Shown here: one piece after another, positions 1-9,271 of the stretch
Numbering within the stretch: position 1 is the first letter of the stretch
Layout of the letters: every line of letters starts with the position of its first letter
NCBI RefSeq assembly: GCF_003671495.1
Contig: NZ_RCHN01000033.1
Location: 62,001-126,000, forward strand
Direction: 5' to 3'
DNA length: 64,000 nucleotides
DNA from: Ketobacter sp.
Lineage (GTDB): Bacteria; Pseudomonadota; Gammaproteobacteria; Pseudomonadales; Ketobacteraceae
Notes under the pieces: generated by a model
What the model was told of the DNA's origin: nothing
The model's database searches: none
The model's input: only the letters and a program-made list of their open reading frames with translations
Made by a program: the position numbers and the translations under genes

Positions 1-1560
1 GCCCTGCGCCGTGTCATTGAGCAGAACCACCGTACCCGACAGCACCTGTGTCACCAGATTATAGAGAATATGGGTGCCCAGACCACTCCCGCCCTTGCTG
101 CGGGCGGTGGTCACAAAGGGGTCGAAGATCCGCTGACGGATGCTTTCGGCAATCCCCTTGCCGTTGTCAAAATAGTCAAACACCAGACCATCCGCATCCC
201 GCTGCACCCGCATGATGATCTCACCGGACTCCATGTCCTCAAAACCATGCAACAGTGAGTTCATCACCAGATTGGTAATAATCTGCGACAGTGCCCCGGG
301 TGAACTCACGATGGTCAGGTCGTCCGGAACCTCCAGCCGCACCCGGTGCCGGGTTCGCTTCAGCTTGGGGTTCAACGACATCAGGACACTGTCGAAGTAT
401 TCTTTCACATCGAACGGCCGCACATCGTCGGAGGATTGATCCACCGCCACCATTTTGAAACTCTTCACCAGCGCGGCAGACCGTTCCAGGTTTTTGCTGA
501 TCATCTGCACGGTTTCTTTCATCTCCCCCATGGCCTCGGCAAAATCCCGTTTGGTGAGGCGGCCGGATTCAAACTTTTCACTGAGCTCCCGAAACGATTG
601 GGAGAGGTGCGAGGATGCAGTGATACCAACACCGATGGGCGTGTTGATTTCATGGGCCACGCCCGCCACCAGGCTGCCCAGGGACGCCATTTTCTCCTGC
701 TCCACCAGCTTGCCCTGGGTCGCCCGCAGATTCTCCACAGTATCGCTCAGCACGGTCATACTTTGCTGCAGTTCCATGGTGCGCTCATTCACTTTACGCT
801 CCAGATCCTGGTTCAGTTGCAGGATCTCCTGTTCTTTTTCCCAGCGTGCCCGGTCGTATTCCTGCAGCACATCCAGCATGGAATTGAAGGACATGATCAG
901 ATCCCCCACTTCATCCTCGGATTCCACCTTGGCCCGCTTGCCATAATCCTTGGTTTCCGCCACCAGTCGGCTGACCGCATTCAGATCCTTGATGGGGCGA
1001 ACGATGGTGCGCCGGGAGGCCACTGCAAGATAACCGGCCACCAACAGGGCCACCCCACCGGCGATGCCCACATAGAGCAGTGTTTGCTGGAAGTGCTGGT
1101 TGATGGTGGCCAGCGAGGCCACCAGGCGAATGTAACCGATGATCTCGCCAGAGGACATCACCGGTGTCACCGCCACCAGATGGCCGCCGACACGGGCAAT
1201 GTGAGTGGTGCTGGACGTCACCAGCTCCACCTCTGGCACGGCCGCGGCATCACCATAGTTGGCAAAGGTGTTGAGGCTGCCGTCCAGGGGGTTGAGCGCA
1301 TACACCGTGGCTGAAATCACCTGCGGCGACTGCTGCAGGATCTCCAGAATCCCTTGGGCCATGTCTTCCCGTTCAAACACCAGGGCCGGTTCCACCATGG
1401 TGGCCAGCATCAGGCTGTCGGTGCGCGCCTGGTCGCTGGCAATCTGCATAAAGTGCTTGGCAGTGTTCATCAGGCTGGGCCCGCTGATCAGCATGACGCA
1501 CAGGAACGCCACACTCAGGATCGAAAAGAAAATTTTCTGTCCGAAGGTAAGTTTACCCAT
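1..1560 (-). CDS. Membrane sensor histidine kinase, C-terminus cut by window edge
   Basis: The frame is open for 520 codons from an ATG at 1560 to the window edge, so only the extreme C-terminus is missing. An N-terminal membrane segment (about residues 9-30) is followed by a periplasmic sensor region (about 31-160), a second membrane segment (162-181) and a HAMP-like region. A coiled linker then leads to the phospho-acceptor motif VAHEINTP (His303) and the ATPase domain, with an N box near 430-438 and a G1 box DNGKGI at 465-470. It should autophosphorylate in response to a periplasmic signal. It starts 3 bp after the YfiR-family gene stops, so the two are almost certainly co-transcribed and functionally paired. 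The likely output partner is the divergent DUF3369/HD-GYP regulator, which is an inference from position. The signal is unknown. Confidence 0.9.
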   Translation of the reverse strand, partial: MGKLTFGQKIFFSILSVAFLCVMLISGPSLMNTAKHFMQIASDQARTDSLMLATMVEPALVFEREDMAQGILEILQQSPQVISATVYALNPLDGSLNTFANYGDAAAVPEVELVTSSTTHIARVGGHLVAVTPVMSSGEIIGYIRLVASLATINQHFQQTLLYVGIAGGVALLVAGYLAVASRRTIVRPIKDLNAVSRLVAETKDYGKRAKVESEDEVGDLIMSFNSMLDVLQEYDRARWEKEQEILQLNQDLERKVNERTMELQQSMTVLSDTVENLRATQGKLVEQEKMASLGSLVAGVAHEINTPIGVGITASSHLSQSFRELSEKFESGRLTKRDFAEAMGEMKETVQMISKNLERSAALVKSFKMVAVDQSSDDVRPFDVKEYFDSVLMSLNPKLKRTRHRVRLEVPDDLTIVSSPGALSQIITNLVMNSLLHGFEDMESGEIIMRVQRDADGLVFDYFDNGKGIAESIRQRIFDPFVTTARSKGGSGLGTHILYNLVTQVLSGTVVLLNDTAQG

Positions 1561-1563
1561 AGG

Positions 1564-2145
1564 TCACCTCGGCCTGGCCACAGACAGCAGCGGTGCCGCC
1601 ACCACCAGGTCGGATGCCGACAGACGCTCGCGGTTGAGGTAAATCACCATGCGCCCCCGTTCGATCTCCAGGGCAAACAACGCGTGGCTGTCTGCCTCCA
1701 CTTCCGGGGAGGCAATCCACAGCACGGACGCCTCACCTTCGGCCAGGCTTTGCAACCAGGCCAGGGTCTTGCCGGCAGGTGGCTGATACAGGTAGACAAG
1801 CCGGCAATGCCGGAACTCGCTGGCGGCAGGCGGCGGCGCATGATTGGAAAAGCTGAGCACATTGACCGGCAGTTGCTGAATATTGCGGCTCGCAGTCGCC
1901 TCCCGCAGCACCTTCGCCAGTGCCTCCCCCTGCTCGACAATGCAGATGGTGAATGCCGACTCACTGCCGGCATCGGGCCAGGTGACATAACTGGCTATCT
2001 TATAGATGTAGGCGGCCTGCACTTTGTTATAGGCAGCACTTTCAACGGGTTGCGCCCCCACCAGGGGCGCCAGGGCAGTGCCCAACAGCCCCCCTGCCAT
2101 GCGCAACAACAAAATGCCCAAGCTGCGCCTAGGGTTGTGGTTCAT
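1564..2145 (-). CDS. YfiR-family (DUF4154) periplasmic protein
   Basis: A 193-residue protein with a basic N-terminus and hydrophobic signal segment (about 9-31), followed by a domain that begins NKVQAAYIYKIASYVTWP, the hallmark of the YfiR/DUF4154 family. YfiR of Pseudomonas is a periplasmic inhibitor of the diguanylate cyclase YfiN. Here the adjacent gene, 3 bp downstream, encodes a histidine kinase instead, so the protein probably modulates that kinase's periplasmic sensor domain. The family assignment rests on the start motif, size and secretion signal. The regulatory role is inferred from context. The alternative start at Met16 would give a weaker n-region for export and is less likely. 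Confidence 0.82.
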   Translation of the reverse strand: MNHNPRRSLGILLLRMAGGLLGTALAPLVGAQPVESAAYNKVQAAYIYKIASYVTWPDAGSESAFTICIVEQGEALAKVLREATASRNIQQLPVNVLSFSNHAPPPAASEFRHCRLVYLYQPPAGKTLAWLQSLAEGEASVLWIASPEVEADSHALFALEIERGRMVIYLNRERLSASDLVVAAPLLSVARPR

Positions 2146-2295
2146 CGCCTTTCGAGATCCTGATCATTCGCCCTCATCCTTGATTGGTAGCAGGATATCT
2201 TGTCGATTATAGACTGAAGGGCTGGTTGGTTCCTGCATTGAGTCTATTCTTCATAATATAATCAGCGACGGAGTTCAGCCTAAAAGGATTTAAGT

Positions 2296-3855
2296 ATGAC
2301 GGACGACAGCCTGCTTTTTGCAGAGGATGATACCACTCCTGGCGCCGACACCCCTGCAGAAGCGCCCATCCGCCCCTGGAACATACTCATCATTGACGAT
2401 GAGGAGGAAGTCCACAAGGTCTCCCGCCTGGTGCTTGGAAAGATCCGCTTTGACAAACGCCCCCTCCATTTCTTCCACGCCTATTCCGCCGATGAGGCGA
2501 AAACCGTTTTCCAGCAGCAGCCGGACATCGCCCTGGCCCTGGTGGATGTGGTCATGGAAACCGATCATGCCGGCCTGGACCTGGTGGACTGGATTCGGCG
2601 TCAGCAGGGCAACCTTCACACCCGCCTGGTATTGCGCACCGGGCAGCCCGGACAGGCGCCGGAGCATCAGGTGATTGAGGACTACGACATCAATGACTAC
2701 AAGGACAAAACCGAGCTCACCGATATCAAGATGAAAACCCTGGTGTACGCCGCCCTGCGTTCCTACCGGGATATCATCACCATCGAGCAAAGCCGGCGCG
2801 GCCTGGAGCGGGTGATCGAGGCCACCTCCACCATCTATCAGAACTTCTCCATGGGCTCCTTCGCGTCGGCGGTGCTGCAGCAGATCAGCAACCTGCTCTA
2901 CACCAATCATGATTCCATCTACGCCTCGGCGGTGCGGGCCATGGCCGCCAGTCACGGCAAAAACGCCGACCACTACGAAGTGATCGCCACCACGGGCAAT
3001 CTGGCGGAAACCATGTCTGAGGCGTCCCATAAGGAAATTCCCGAGGAGATCCGACGCGGTTTTGACGAGGCCCTGGCGGCGCGCAAAAGCATCCAAATCA
3101 ACAACGCGTTCTTCGGCTACTTTGTCACCAAGCAGGGTAACGAGCACTTACTCTACGTCTGCCCCGGTAACAACCTCAGCCAACTGGAGCTGCATCTGCT
3201 GGAGATCTATTCCAACAACGTGGCCATCGCCCTGGAAAACCGCAAGCTGCACCAGGAAATCGAGGCCACCCAGCGGGAACTGATTTATCGCCTGGGAGAG
3301 GCCGTGGAAAAACGCTCCAAGGAAACCGGCGGACACGTCAAACGGGTAGCCCTGATCTCCGAATTGCTGGCCAAAAAGGCCGGCCTGGATGAGCAGCAGG
3401 CCACCAACATCAAACTGGCCTCGCCGCTCCATGACATCGGAAAAATTGCCATTCCCGATCGCATACTGAACAAGCCCGGCGCCCTGGAAGACCATGAATG
3501 GGAAACCATGAAAACCCATGCCCACGTGGGTTATGAGATGCTGAACAGTTCCAACAAGCCGCTGCTGGAACTGGCCGCCACCATCGCCCGGGAACACCAT
3601 GAAAACTGGGACGGTTCCGGCTACCCCAACGGCCTCACCGGTGACCGTATCCAGATTGCCGGCCGTATCACCGCCCTGGCGGATGTGTTCGATGCCCTGG
3701 GCAGTCGGCGCTGTTACAAAGAGGCCTGGCCCCTGGAGCAGATCGCCACCGAAATCCGCCGCCTGTCCGGCACCAAGTTTGACCCTGAGCTGGTGGACAT
3801 TCTGCTGGACAATCTGGAGGAATTCGCCGCGTTCCGCACCCGATACCCGGATTAA
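2296..3855 (+). CDS. Response regulator with DUF3369 and HD-GYP domains (probable c-di-GMP phosphodiesterase)
   Basis: A 519-residue protein. The receiver domain has an acidic pocket at Asp34-Asp35 and a probable phospho-acceptor Asp84. The central region (about 165-320) fits the GAF-like DUF3369 seen between REC and HD-GYP in this subfamily. The HD-GYP domain follows, with HDIGKIAIPD (His379-Asp380), HH at 434-435 and GSGYP (GYP 442-444). Known HD-GYP proteins hydrolyse c-di-GMP with a bi- or tri-metal centre, and all the obvious ligands are present, so activity is likely. It is cytoplasmic. It is divergent from the YfiR/kinase pair with a 150-bp shared upstream region, making that kinase the natural phosphodonor, although this cannot be proven from sequence. 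It converges with the DUF1569 gene 9 bp further on. Confidence 0.9.
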   Translation: MTDDSLLFAEDDTTPGADTPAEAPIRPWNILIIDDEEEVHKVSRLVLGKIRFDKRPLHFFHAYSADEAKTVFQQQPDIALALVDVVMETDHAGLDLVDWIRRQQGNLHTRLVLRTGQPGQAPEHQVIEDYDINDYKDKTELTDIKMKTLVYAALRSYRDIITIEQSRRGLERVIEATSTIYQNFSMGSFASAVLQQISNLLYTNHDSIYASAVRAMAASHGKNADHYEVIATTGNLAETMSEASHKEIPEEIRRGFDEALAARKSIQINNAFFGYFVTKQGNEHLLYVCPGNNLSQLELHLLEIYSNNVAIALENRKLHQEIEATQRELIYRLGEAVEKRSKETGGHVKRVALISELLAKKAGLDEQQATNIKLASPLHDIGKIAIPDRILNKPGALEDHEWETMKTHAHVGYEMLNSSNKPLLELAATIAREHHENWDGSGYPNGLTGDRIQIAGRITALADVFDALGSRRCYKEAWPLEQIATEIRRLSGTKFDPELVDILLDNLEEFAAFRTRYPD

Positions 3856-3864
3856 GGCACGGCC

Positions 3865-4404
3865 TCAGCCCAGCACGAATTCTTCCAGGTGATTGTTCAG
3901 ATGCATCACATGGGCCTGTTCGTACTCGTCCTTACTGAGTTCGCCATAGGCAAAATGGGGTTGCAGCTCACCGGCATAGTCCCGAAAGGCCAGCAGGGAC
4001 TGCCGCAAACGCTGTAATGCCAGAGCCGGGTCACCCTCCACTGCCAGTGGAGGGGCACCGGGGATCGCCTCATCCAGGCTGTGATTCATGGATCCTTTAC
4101 CGGCGAAGACGGCAAATGCCAGGCTGCCCAGGGTATTCTGGAACAGCCAGGATTTGGGCTGGGGGTAGCCGGACATGGAATACTCAACGCTCTGGGCCAG
4201 GTGGGTATAGACCTGGAACAGGTTCCAACTGCCCGCTTTCTGTACTTCAGCCTGTTGCAATCGATCCAGCTGCGCCAGGGCCGCTGCCACCGTCAGAGGA
4301 GTAACCTGCGGCGCGCCCGCTCCCTGGGCCCGGCTCAGGATTGGCGCCGTCACGATCACCGCACCGGCTGTGCCGCCCAATGCCAGGAATTGTCGTCGAT
4401 TCAT
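3865..4404 (-). CDS. DUF1569 protein with Tat-like signal
   Basis: A 179-residue protein beginning MNRRQFLALGGTAGA, a twin-arginine-type signal with RRQF followed by a hydrophobic segment, so it is probably exported folded. The rest contains WNLFQVYTHLAQSVEYSMSGYP and a C-terminal HVMHLNNHLEEF, the conserved ends of DUF1569, a DinB-like four-helix family with histidines suited to metal binding. The start at 4404 is chosen over an in-frame start at 4491 because the RR motif then lies at the N-terminus. The gene follows the DUF1244 gene after 14 bp and is probably in one transcript with it. No substrate or partner is known to me. Confidence 0.75.
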   Translation of the reverse strand: MNRRQFLALGGTAGAVIVTAPILSRAQGAGAPQVTPLTVAAALAQLDRLQQAEVQKAGSWNLFQVYTHLAQSVEYSMSGYPQPKSWLFQNTLGSLAFAVFAGKGSMNHSLDEAIPGAPPLAVEGDPALALQRLRQSLLAFRDYAGELQPHFAYGELSKDEYEQAHVMHLNNHLEEFVLG

Positions 4405-4418
4405 ACCCGCCCCACCTG

Positions 4419-4706
4419 TTAATTGGATGAAGAGTTGTTGAACGTTGCCAGCTGCTCCGGGGTGGCCTCGGTCTGGTACTTGGCTTTCCACTCGTTATAA
4501 GGCATACCGTACACCTGTTCCCGGGCAGCATCATAATCCAACTCTACACCCCGTTCCTGGGCCGCCGTCACCATCCATTTGGACAGGCAGTTACGACAGA
4601 ACCCGGCCAGGTTCATCAGCTCTATGTTCTGCACCTGTTTGTTGTCATCCAGGTGTTGCAGCAGGCGCCGAAACACTGCCGCTTCAATTTCAGTTTGTTT
4701 ATCCAT
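4419..4706 (-). CDS. DUF1244 family protein
   Basis: A 95-residue cytoplasmic protein with the family's conserved core, including FRRLLQHLDD, the Cys pair in GFCRNCLSKW, and YGMPYNEWKAKYQ. Its length matches the family, which is common in proteobacteria and has no established function. The start at 4706 is preferred because a GGGGAG ribosome-binding sequence lies about 7 bases upstream. The ATG at 4721 would lie in front of that site. It is the first gene of a two-gene minus-strand unit with the Tat-exported DUF1569 protein. Confidence 0.8.
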   Translation of the reverse strand: MDKQTEIEAAVFRRLLQHLDDNKQVQNIELMNLAGFCRNCLSKWMVTAAQERGVELDYDAAREQVYGMPYNEWKAKYQTEATPEQLATFNNSSSN

Positions 4707-5088
4707 GCTGGTGCTCCCCATTGAATTGTTGGCAGGCCGCTGGAAACTCGATATTCAGATAACCCAATACGCGGTCTCGTCTTTCCAGTGGTGTTGTCTT
4801 GCATACTGTAACATGACGATGGACGGGTACGCTCCCGCATCGAAACAGGCATATAAATTTTGTCTTTTGTCTCACGCGTTTGAGTGGACGTTATAGGCTT
4901 ATCAATATACAAAAAGACTATTTACTGTACGCACCAATCTAGTACGATTGTCCCTAGGTATCCTTGGAAGTCAGGTTTTGGATTGCCTGCAGCGCGGTTT
5001 GCAAACACCCAATTACAACGCAAAAGCACTGCATAACAAGAACGTTAATAACTATTCCAACTTAAAAAAACGTATCGAGGCGCACATC
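4707..5088. other. Divergent intergenic region, 382 bp
   Basis: No gene is supported here. It is AT-richer than its surroundings and separates the DUF1244 gene from the divergent lipoprotein gene, so both promoters should lie in it. A short inverted repeat (CAATC at 4935-4939 and GATTG at 4946-4950 around TAGTAC) is the only symmetric element that stood out. It is too short to assign to a regulator. Confidence 0.5.
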
Positions 5089-7431
5089 GTGATCATCTTA
5101 AAACGCATGCTGCTGTTAATAGCAGTATTGGGGCTGGCTGCCTGTGACCAGGCCAATATTGTAACTCCCACCAACAACTCTGTTTCCATCGAGAAACCCG
5201 TTACCTTTCAGATTGCCTTTACCGGCAGTGCCGCACCAACGGATCTTTCGATTCAGTTGAACACGGTGGATGTCACCGACCTGTTCACCGTCACCGATGT
5301 TAACGCCAGTGCCGATGGTGCCCTGCTGGCGGACCACGTCTTTTCGGGTCGTAACATTTTCCGAGTCACGGCCTACAACCAGATCAAACAGGTGGCGTTC
5401 TATTACGACACCGAAGGGCCGGAGATCCACATTCTGGATACCGACCGTGATGCACTCACAGTCACCGGTTATGTGTCCGATCCCGCCGGGGTGGAAAGCC
5501 TGACCCTGGACGGCGTGGCGGTGGAGTTGGGGGCCGGTAACGCCTTCACCACCTCGTTTGTGGATCAGCCGTTCAACACCTTTGTGGCCCTGGACGGATT
5601 CGGTCACTCCAAAACCACCGAGATCGCCCGCGGCGATAACGAATTCAACGGCATCGCAGCCCGCCTCAACCAGGGTGGCCTGGACTTCCTGGTGAATGTA
5701 CTGGAAGGCGAGCTGGCCAAAGCGGACTTCCAGGAAATCGTTGATAACATTGGCACCATAAAACTGCTGGATGCCGGTATCTTCGACCTGAACCTGACGG
5801 TCACCTCCCTGAACCTGGACAACATCGACATTGGCCTGGACGTGCAGGACGACGAGAAAATCGATACTTCTCTCTATACCCAGAACTTTGAACTGGGCGT
5901 AAGCCTGAGCGGCCGGGTGTGGATTCTGTTCATTCCGGTCAACTGGAGTTCCGGCGCCACCATTCAGATGGACGAGCTCTATGTGGGCACCGACCTGCTG
6001 CTGGATATCCTGAACTCGGATCTGGACATTTCCCTGTCCAGCACCACCGTGGACCACTCTGCGATCGCCATCGACCTGCACAATACCCCCAACATCCTGA
6101 ACTTCATCGACATGCTCACCAGTGCGGTGGTTAACATCATCGCCCCGCTGTTTGAAGATCTGTTCATCACCATTCTGGAAAAAATCATCATCCCCATCGT
6201 GTCCGACTTCATCAAGGACATTCCCATCACCCTGCAACTGGTGACCCTGGACGATGGCGAAGAACTGATGATCCGGGCGCTGCCGACCTACCTGGATTCT
6301 TTCGGCAACGGCATCAGCGTGGACCTGGGCACTCGCATCTGGGCTCCGAATCCTCCGGCCGGTATCCCCGGTTCCCTGGGTTCCCTGTATGTAGAGGGTG
6401 AAACGCCCAGCCTGGGCTCCACCACCCCAGACGGCATCCCGTTCCACTTCGGTGCTTCCATTTCCTCCAACGTGATCAACCAGGCCCTGCATGCGGCCCA
6501 CGAAGCCGGCGTGACCACCATGGACATCAGCCCTGGCTTCTACGCCAACGCCACACCGGCCGGGATTGCGGTGTACACTCCGGCGGATTCTGAAATCGAT
6601 GAAGCCGACCAGATTGGCATGCGCATCGAACCGGCTTCGGCACCCTACATCAAACTGATGCCATCAGACGGTGTGGCCGGTGTCTTCGCCTGGTATGACG
6701 TCAAGCTCACATTCGACCTGTACAAGGCGGAATGGGGTGAGTACCGCACCCTGTTCGGCGTCACCTTCAATCTGGAAGTGCCGTTCGAGGTGAACTCCAC
6801 GGAAGACGGCTTCCTGAGCATTGGTATCGAGCAGCTGCCCACCATCCACATCACCAAAACCGATGCCACCGGCATGATTGTACTGCCCCCGGGCTTCATC
6901 AACTCCACCCTGGACTTCTTCATGCCCGCGGTTATGCCACGGCTGGCGGAGGAGCTGAAAGTGGTGCCCCTGCCCCGCATCTATGAGCACACCCTGCTGA
7001 TGCGCGACTTCTGGATCGCTGGCTCCGGCAACAACAACCTGTCCCTGGCCGGTGATCTGATTCCCGTCAGTGTTACCGCAGCCGCAACCGCGCCGGAAAC
7101 CACCGTGGAAGACGTGGTGACCGAGGACGTTACGGTGAAGGTTGAGTCTGTAGATGCCAACGGTGTGGTGACGTCCAAAGCAGTGACCGTGAATAACGGT
7201 GAAGTGACCATCGACATCGACGGTCTCAACCCCAATCCGGATCTGGGTCTGCTGGAGTACCGCTATCGGGTTGACGGCGGCGGCTGGTCCATCTGGAAAC
7301 GTCGCGATGAGATCCACCTGAGCCGACTGCTGGCCGGTAACCATACGGTGGAAGTCTGCTCCCGCACCCCCCTGCTGAAGCGTGAACTGTCCTGCCCGGT
7401 GGTGGAGTTCACCACCACCGTGGCCCAGTAA
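5089..7431 (+). CDS. Large lipoprotein of unknown function, possibly TULIP/BPI-like
   Basis: I do not recognise a named family. A GTG start at 5089 with GAGG about 8 bases upstream gives 780 residues beginning with a basic n-region and the lipobox LGLAAC followed by Asp-Gln. An upstream ATG at 4948 would bury the signal. After the Cys come beta-rich segments (about 25-150) resembling Ig-like modules. A long region (about 180-400) follows with alternating hydrophobic residues, a near-membrane-like stretch VVNIIAPLFEDLFITILEKI, and repeated IDIGLDV/LDISLSS patterns. The last 80 residues again look like a beta-sandwich (RYRVDGGGWSIWKRRDE). The alternating pattern recalls lipid-binding tubular folds, but that is speculation. 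Asp at +2 would favour inner-membrane retention under the E. coli Lol rule. The gene is monocistronic and ends in a strong terminator. Confidence 0.75.
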   Translation: MIILKRMLLLIAVLGLAACDQANIVTPTNNSVSIEKPVTFQIAFTGSAAPTDLSIQLNTVDVTDLFTVTDVNASADGALLADHVFSGRNIFRVTAYNQIKQVAFYYDTEGPEIHILDTDRDALTVTGYVSDPAGVESLTLDGVAVELGAGNAFTTSFVDQPFNTFVALDGFGHSKTTEIARGDNEFNGIAARLNQGGLDFLVNVLEGELAKADFQEIVDNIGTIKLLDAGIFDLNLTVTSLNLDNIDIGLDVQDDEKIDTSLYTQNFELGVSLSGRVWILFIPVNWSSGATIQMDELYVGTDLLLDILNSDLDISLSSTTVDHSAIAIDLHNTPNILNFIDMLTSAVVNIIAPLFEDLFITILEKIIIPIVSDFIKDIPITLQLVTLDDGEELMIRALPTYLDSFGNGISVDLGTRIWAPNPPAGIPGSLGSLYVEGETPSLGSTTPDGIPFHFGASISSNVINQALHAAHEAGVTTMDISPGFYANATPAGIAVYTPADSEIDEADQIGMRIEPASAPYIKLMPSDGVAGVFAWYDVKLTFDLYKAEWGEYRTLFGVTFNLEVPFEVNSTEDGFLSIGIEQLPTIHITKTDATGMIVLPPGFINSTLDFFMPAVMPRLAEELKVVPLPRIYEHTLLMRDFWIAGSGNNNLSLAGDLIPVSVTAAATAPETTVEDVVTEDVTVKVESVDANGVVTSKAVTVNNGEVTIDIDGLNPNPDLGLLEYRYRVDGGGWSIWKRRDEIHLSRLLAGNHTVEVCSRTPLLKRELSCPVVEFTTTVAQ

Positions 7432-7447
7432 GCCGCTCCTCAGGCAA

Positions 7448-7480
7448 TAAAAAAACCGGCCCTGGTGGCCGGTTTTTTTT
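7448..7480. terminator. Bidirectional intrinsic terminator
   Basis: A CCGGCC/GGCCGG stem (7456-7461 and 7467-7472) with a CTGGT loop is flanked by an A-run on the left and eight T on the right. It ends the lipoprotein transcript and, read from the other strand, the carboxylesterase transcript that stops at 7504. Confidence 0.92.
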
Positions 7481-7503
7481 GCCTTGCTGTTTTCTTCGTG
7501 GAA

Positions 7504-9057
7504 TCAGGGAATCAGCGAATCCCAGAAATCACAGGTGGTGGCAGCCAATCCCGTCTCCACAGTACTGGCCAGCTGCAGGCTGATGCTGAGATCCGAGGCG
7601 CCATCATACGGGGGCCACGCCACAAGCCCTTCCCGATTGGGATCTCCGGCGAAAGCAAATTGGCTCCAGTACCCTTGCACGGCCGCCCGCACCGGTTCAA
7701 TCAATACCGGCGCCAGGGTGGCACTGGGGTTGCCGAACACATAGGGCAGTTCCATGGCATGAAACGCCGGCGGCAAATCAAAGCTGTAGAGCCACACAGA
7801 AGAGCCCATGGCCTGGGTCAAACGCGCCAGGTTGCGGGTGGGGCAACGGAAGACCTGATCGGTCATCAGTTCCACCAACTTGCTGTTGGCCAGATCATCG
7901 CTCGCAGGCGCATAGAGTGCCTGCAGCGGTGTCACCAGCGGCGGCGGATAGGTGGCGGCAATGTACTGATTGAACTCATCGATGGTGGACACGGACGGCG
8001 CCGCGCCGATGAGCTGGAACAAGCCCCACTCATTGCGGTTGGTACCCACCAGGATGGGCCCCGGGTTGTATTGACCACTGGCGATCAGCTGCACCGGTTG
8101 CGCCGGCAGAATGTTGCTGTCTGGCACCACGGTGGGAGACCAGCCGGCACCGAAAATGCCGGCATCCGCCCCCCAGGCTACCAATGCCTCCGCCGGAACC
8201 TGACGCAGGCAGGACAGTCGATCCACCCCTTCACCACAGAAGGTTTGCAGCAGCGCCTCACTGACGCTGTCCGACTGCTGCCTGGTGTTCACCGGCAAGC
8301 CCCCCACACAGACCGCGCTCTCCATAATGAACTGGGCGGCCAGGTTCTGGCTGCCGGGCGCCACCATGTGTACACAGGTGCTCATGGAGCCGGCAGACTC
8401 ACCAAACAAGGTCACCTGCTTGGGGTCACCGCCAAAAGCCGCGATGTTCTGCTGCACCCATTGCAGTGCCAGCTGTTGATCCTTGAGGGCCATATTGCCG
8501 GATTGGGGCACGCCCATTTCCTGGTCCAGTTCCGGGTGCGACAGAAAGCCCAGGGCACCCAGGCGATAGTTCAGGGTCACCACCACAACACCGTATTCCT
8601 GAGCCAGCCGCCAACCGTCGTACTGATTGCTGCCGCCAGCCACAAAGGCACCGCCGTGAATGAACACCATCACCGGCAGTGAGCCATGACGGGGGTCCTG
8701 GGGGCTGTACACGTTCAAGGTCAGGCAATCCTCACTCAGCTCACCGCTGGCGGACAATGCACCGGGATTCTGCATGCAGGAAGGCCCGAACGCGGTCGCA
8801 TCCAGGTCCCCGTGCCAGCGCGCAGCGGGCTTTGGCGGTTGAAAACGCAACTCACCCACCGGTGGCTGCGCATAGGGAATCCCCAGAAACGCCCGGGCGC
8901 CACCGGCCTCCCCATCATGCCATTTTCCCGTTACCCAGCCGCCGCTTTTGACCTTCACGTGCAGTTCATCATGGCAGCCACTGGCCAGCACACAGGCCGA
9001 CGTCAACGCCACCACCCCAAACCATCGCTGCAGCGCTGGCCATATTCGCCTTTCCAT
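7504..9057 (-). CDS. Secreted type-B carboxylesterase lipoprotein
   Basis: A 517-residue alpha/beta-hydrolase of the carboxylesterase/cholinesterase family, hydrolysing ester bonds of lipids or xenobiotics. The N-terminus has a signal segment with lipobox LASGC (Cys28), so it is probably membrane-anchored. Family signatures include FLGIPYAQPPVGELRF, the oxyanion loop FIHGGAFVAG, SEDCLTLNV, and the nucleophile elbow GESAG (Ser221). The triad is completed by Glu343 in GTNRNEWG and His433 in FHAMELPYVFG. Length is normal for the family and all catalytic residues are present. It stands alone, divergent from tamA by 214 bp. The natural substrate cannot be read from sequence. Confidence 0.92.
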   Translation of the reverse strand: MERRIWPALQRWFGVVALTSACVLASGCHDELHVKVKSGGWVTGKWHDGEAGGARAFLGIPYAQPPVGELRFQPPKPAARWHGDLDATAFGPSCMQNPGALSASGELSEDCLTLNVYSPQDPRHGSLPVMVFIHGGAFVAGGSNQYDGWRLAQEYGVVVVTLNYRLGALGFLSHPELDQEMGVPQSGNMALKDQQLALQWVQQNIAAFGGDPKQVTLFGESAGSMSTCVHMVAPGSQNLAAQFIMESAVCVGGLPVNTRQQSDSVSEALLQTFCGEGVDRLSCLRQVPAEALVAWGADAGIFGAGWSPTVVPDSNILPAQPVQLIASGQYNPGPILVGTNRNEWGLFQLIGAAPSVSTIDEFNQYIAATYPPPLVTPLQALYAPASDDLANSKLVELMTDQVFRCPTRNLARLTQAMGSSVWLYSFDLPPAFHAMELPYVFGNPSATLAPVLIEPVRAAVQGYWSQFAFAGDPNREGLVAWPPYDGASDLSISLQLASTVETGLAATTCDFWDSLIP

Positions 9058-9271
9058 ATTCCCACCTCTTTATATTTGGTTTTTGTCCGGGCCCGGGAAC
9101 GGGCTTCCATATACATGCTATCGGCCAAACATTAAAATGGCAGGCGGACAAACCCACTTTGGCCCACTTGGCCTTGGTGATGACCGAATATCAATTAACA
9201 CAGGGCCCGGCCATATTCACCTGCAGACAACCGGCTACCGCCTGCTTCAAGCCGGACGACGCTTGACACAG

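Noticed and set aside
346..1314. 322-codon plus-strand frame opposite the histidine kinase
   Set aside because: The minus strand encodes an intact kinase with H, N and G boxes; the plus frame is Gln/His-rich shadow.
5116..6501. 461-codon open frame opposite the large lipoprotein
   Set aside because: Antisense to a frame with a lipobox and ribosome-binding site; no signal, motif or start support.
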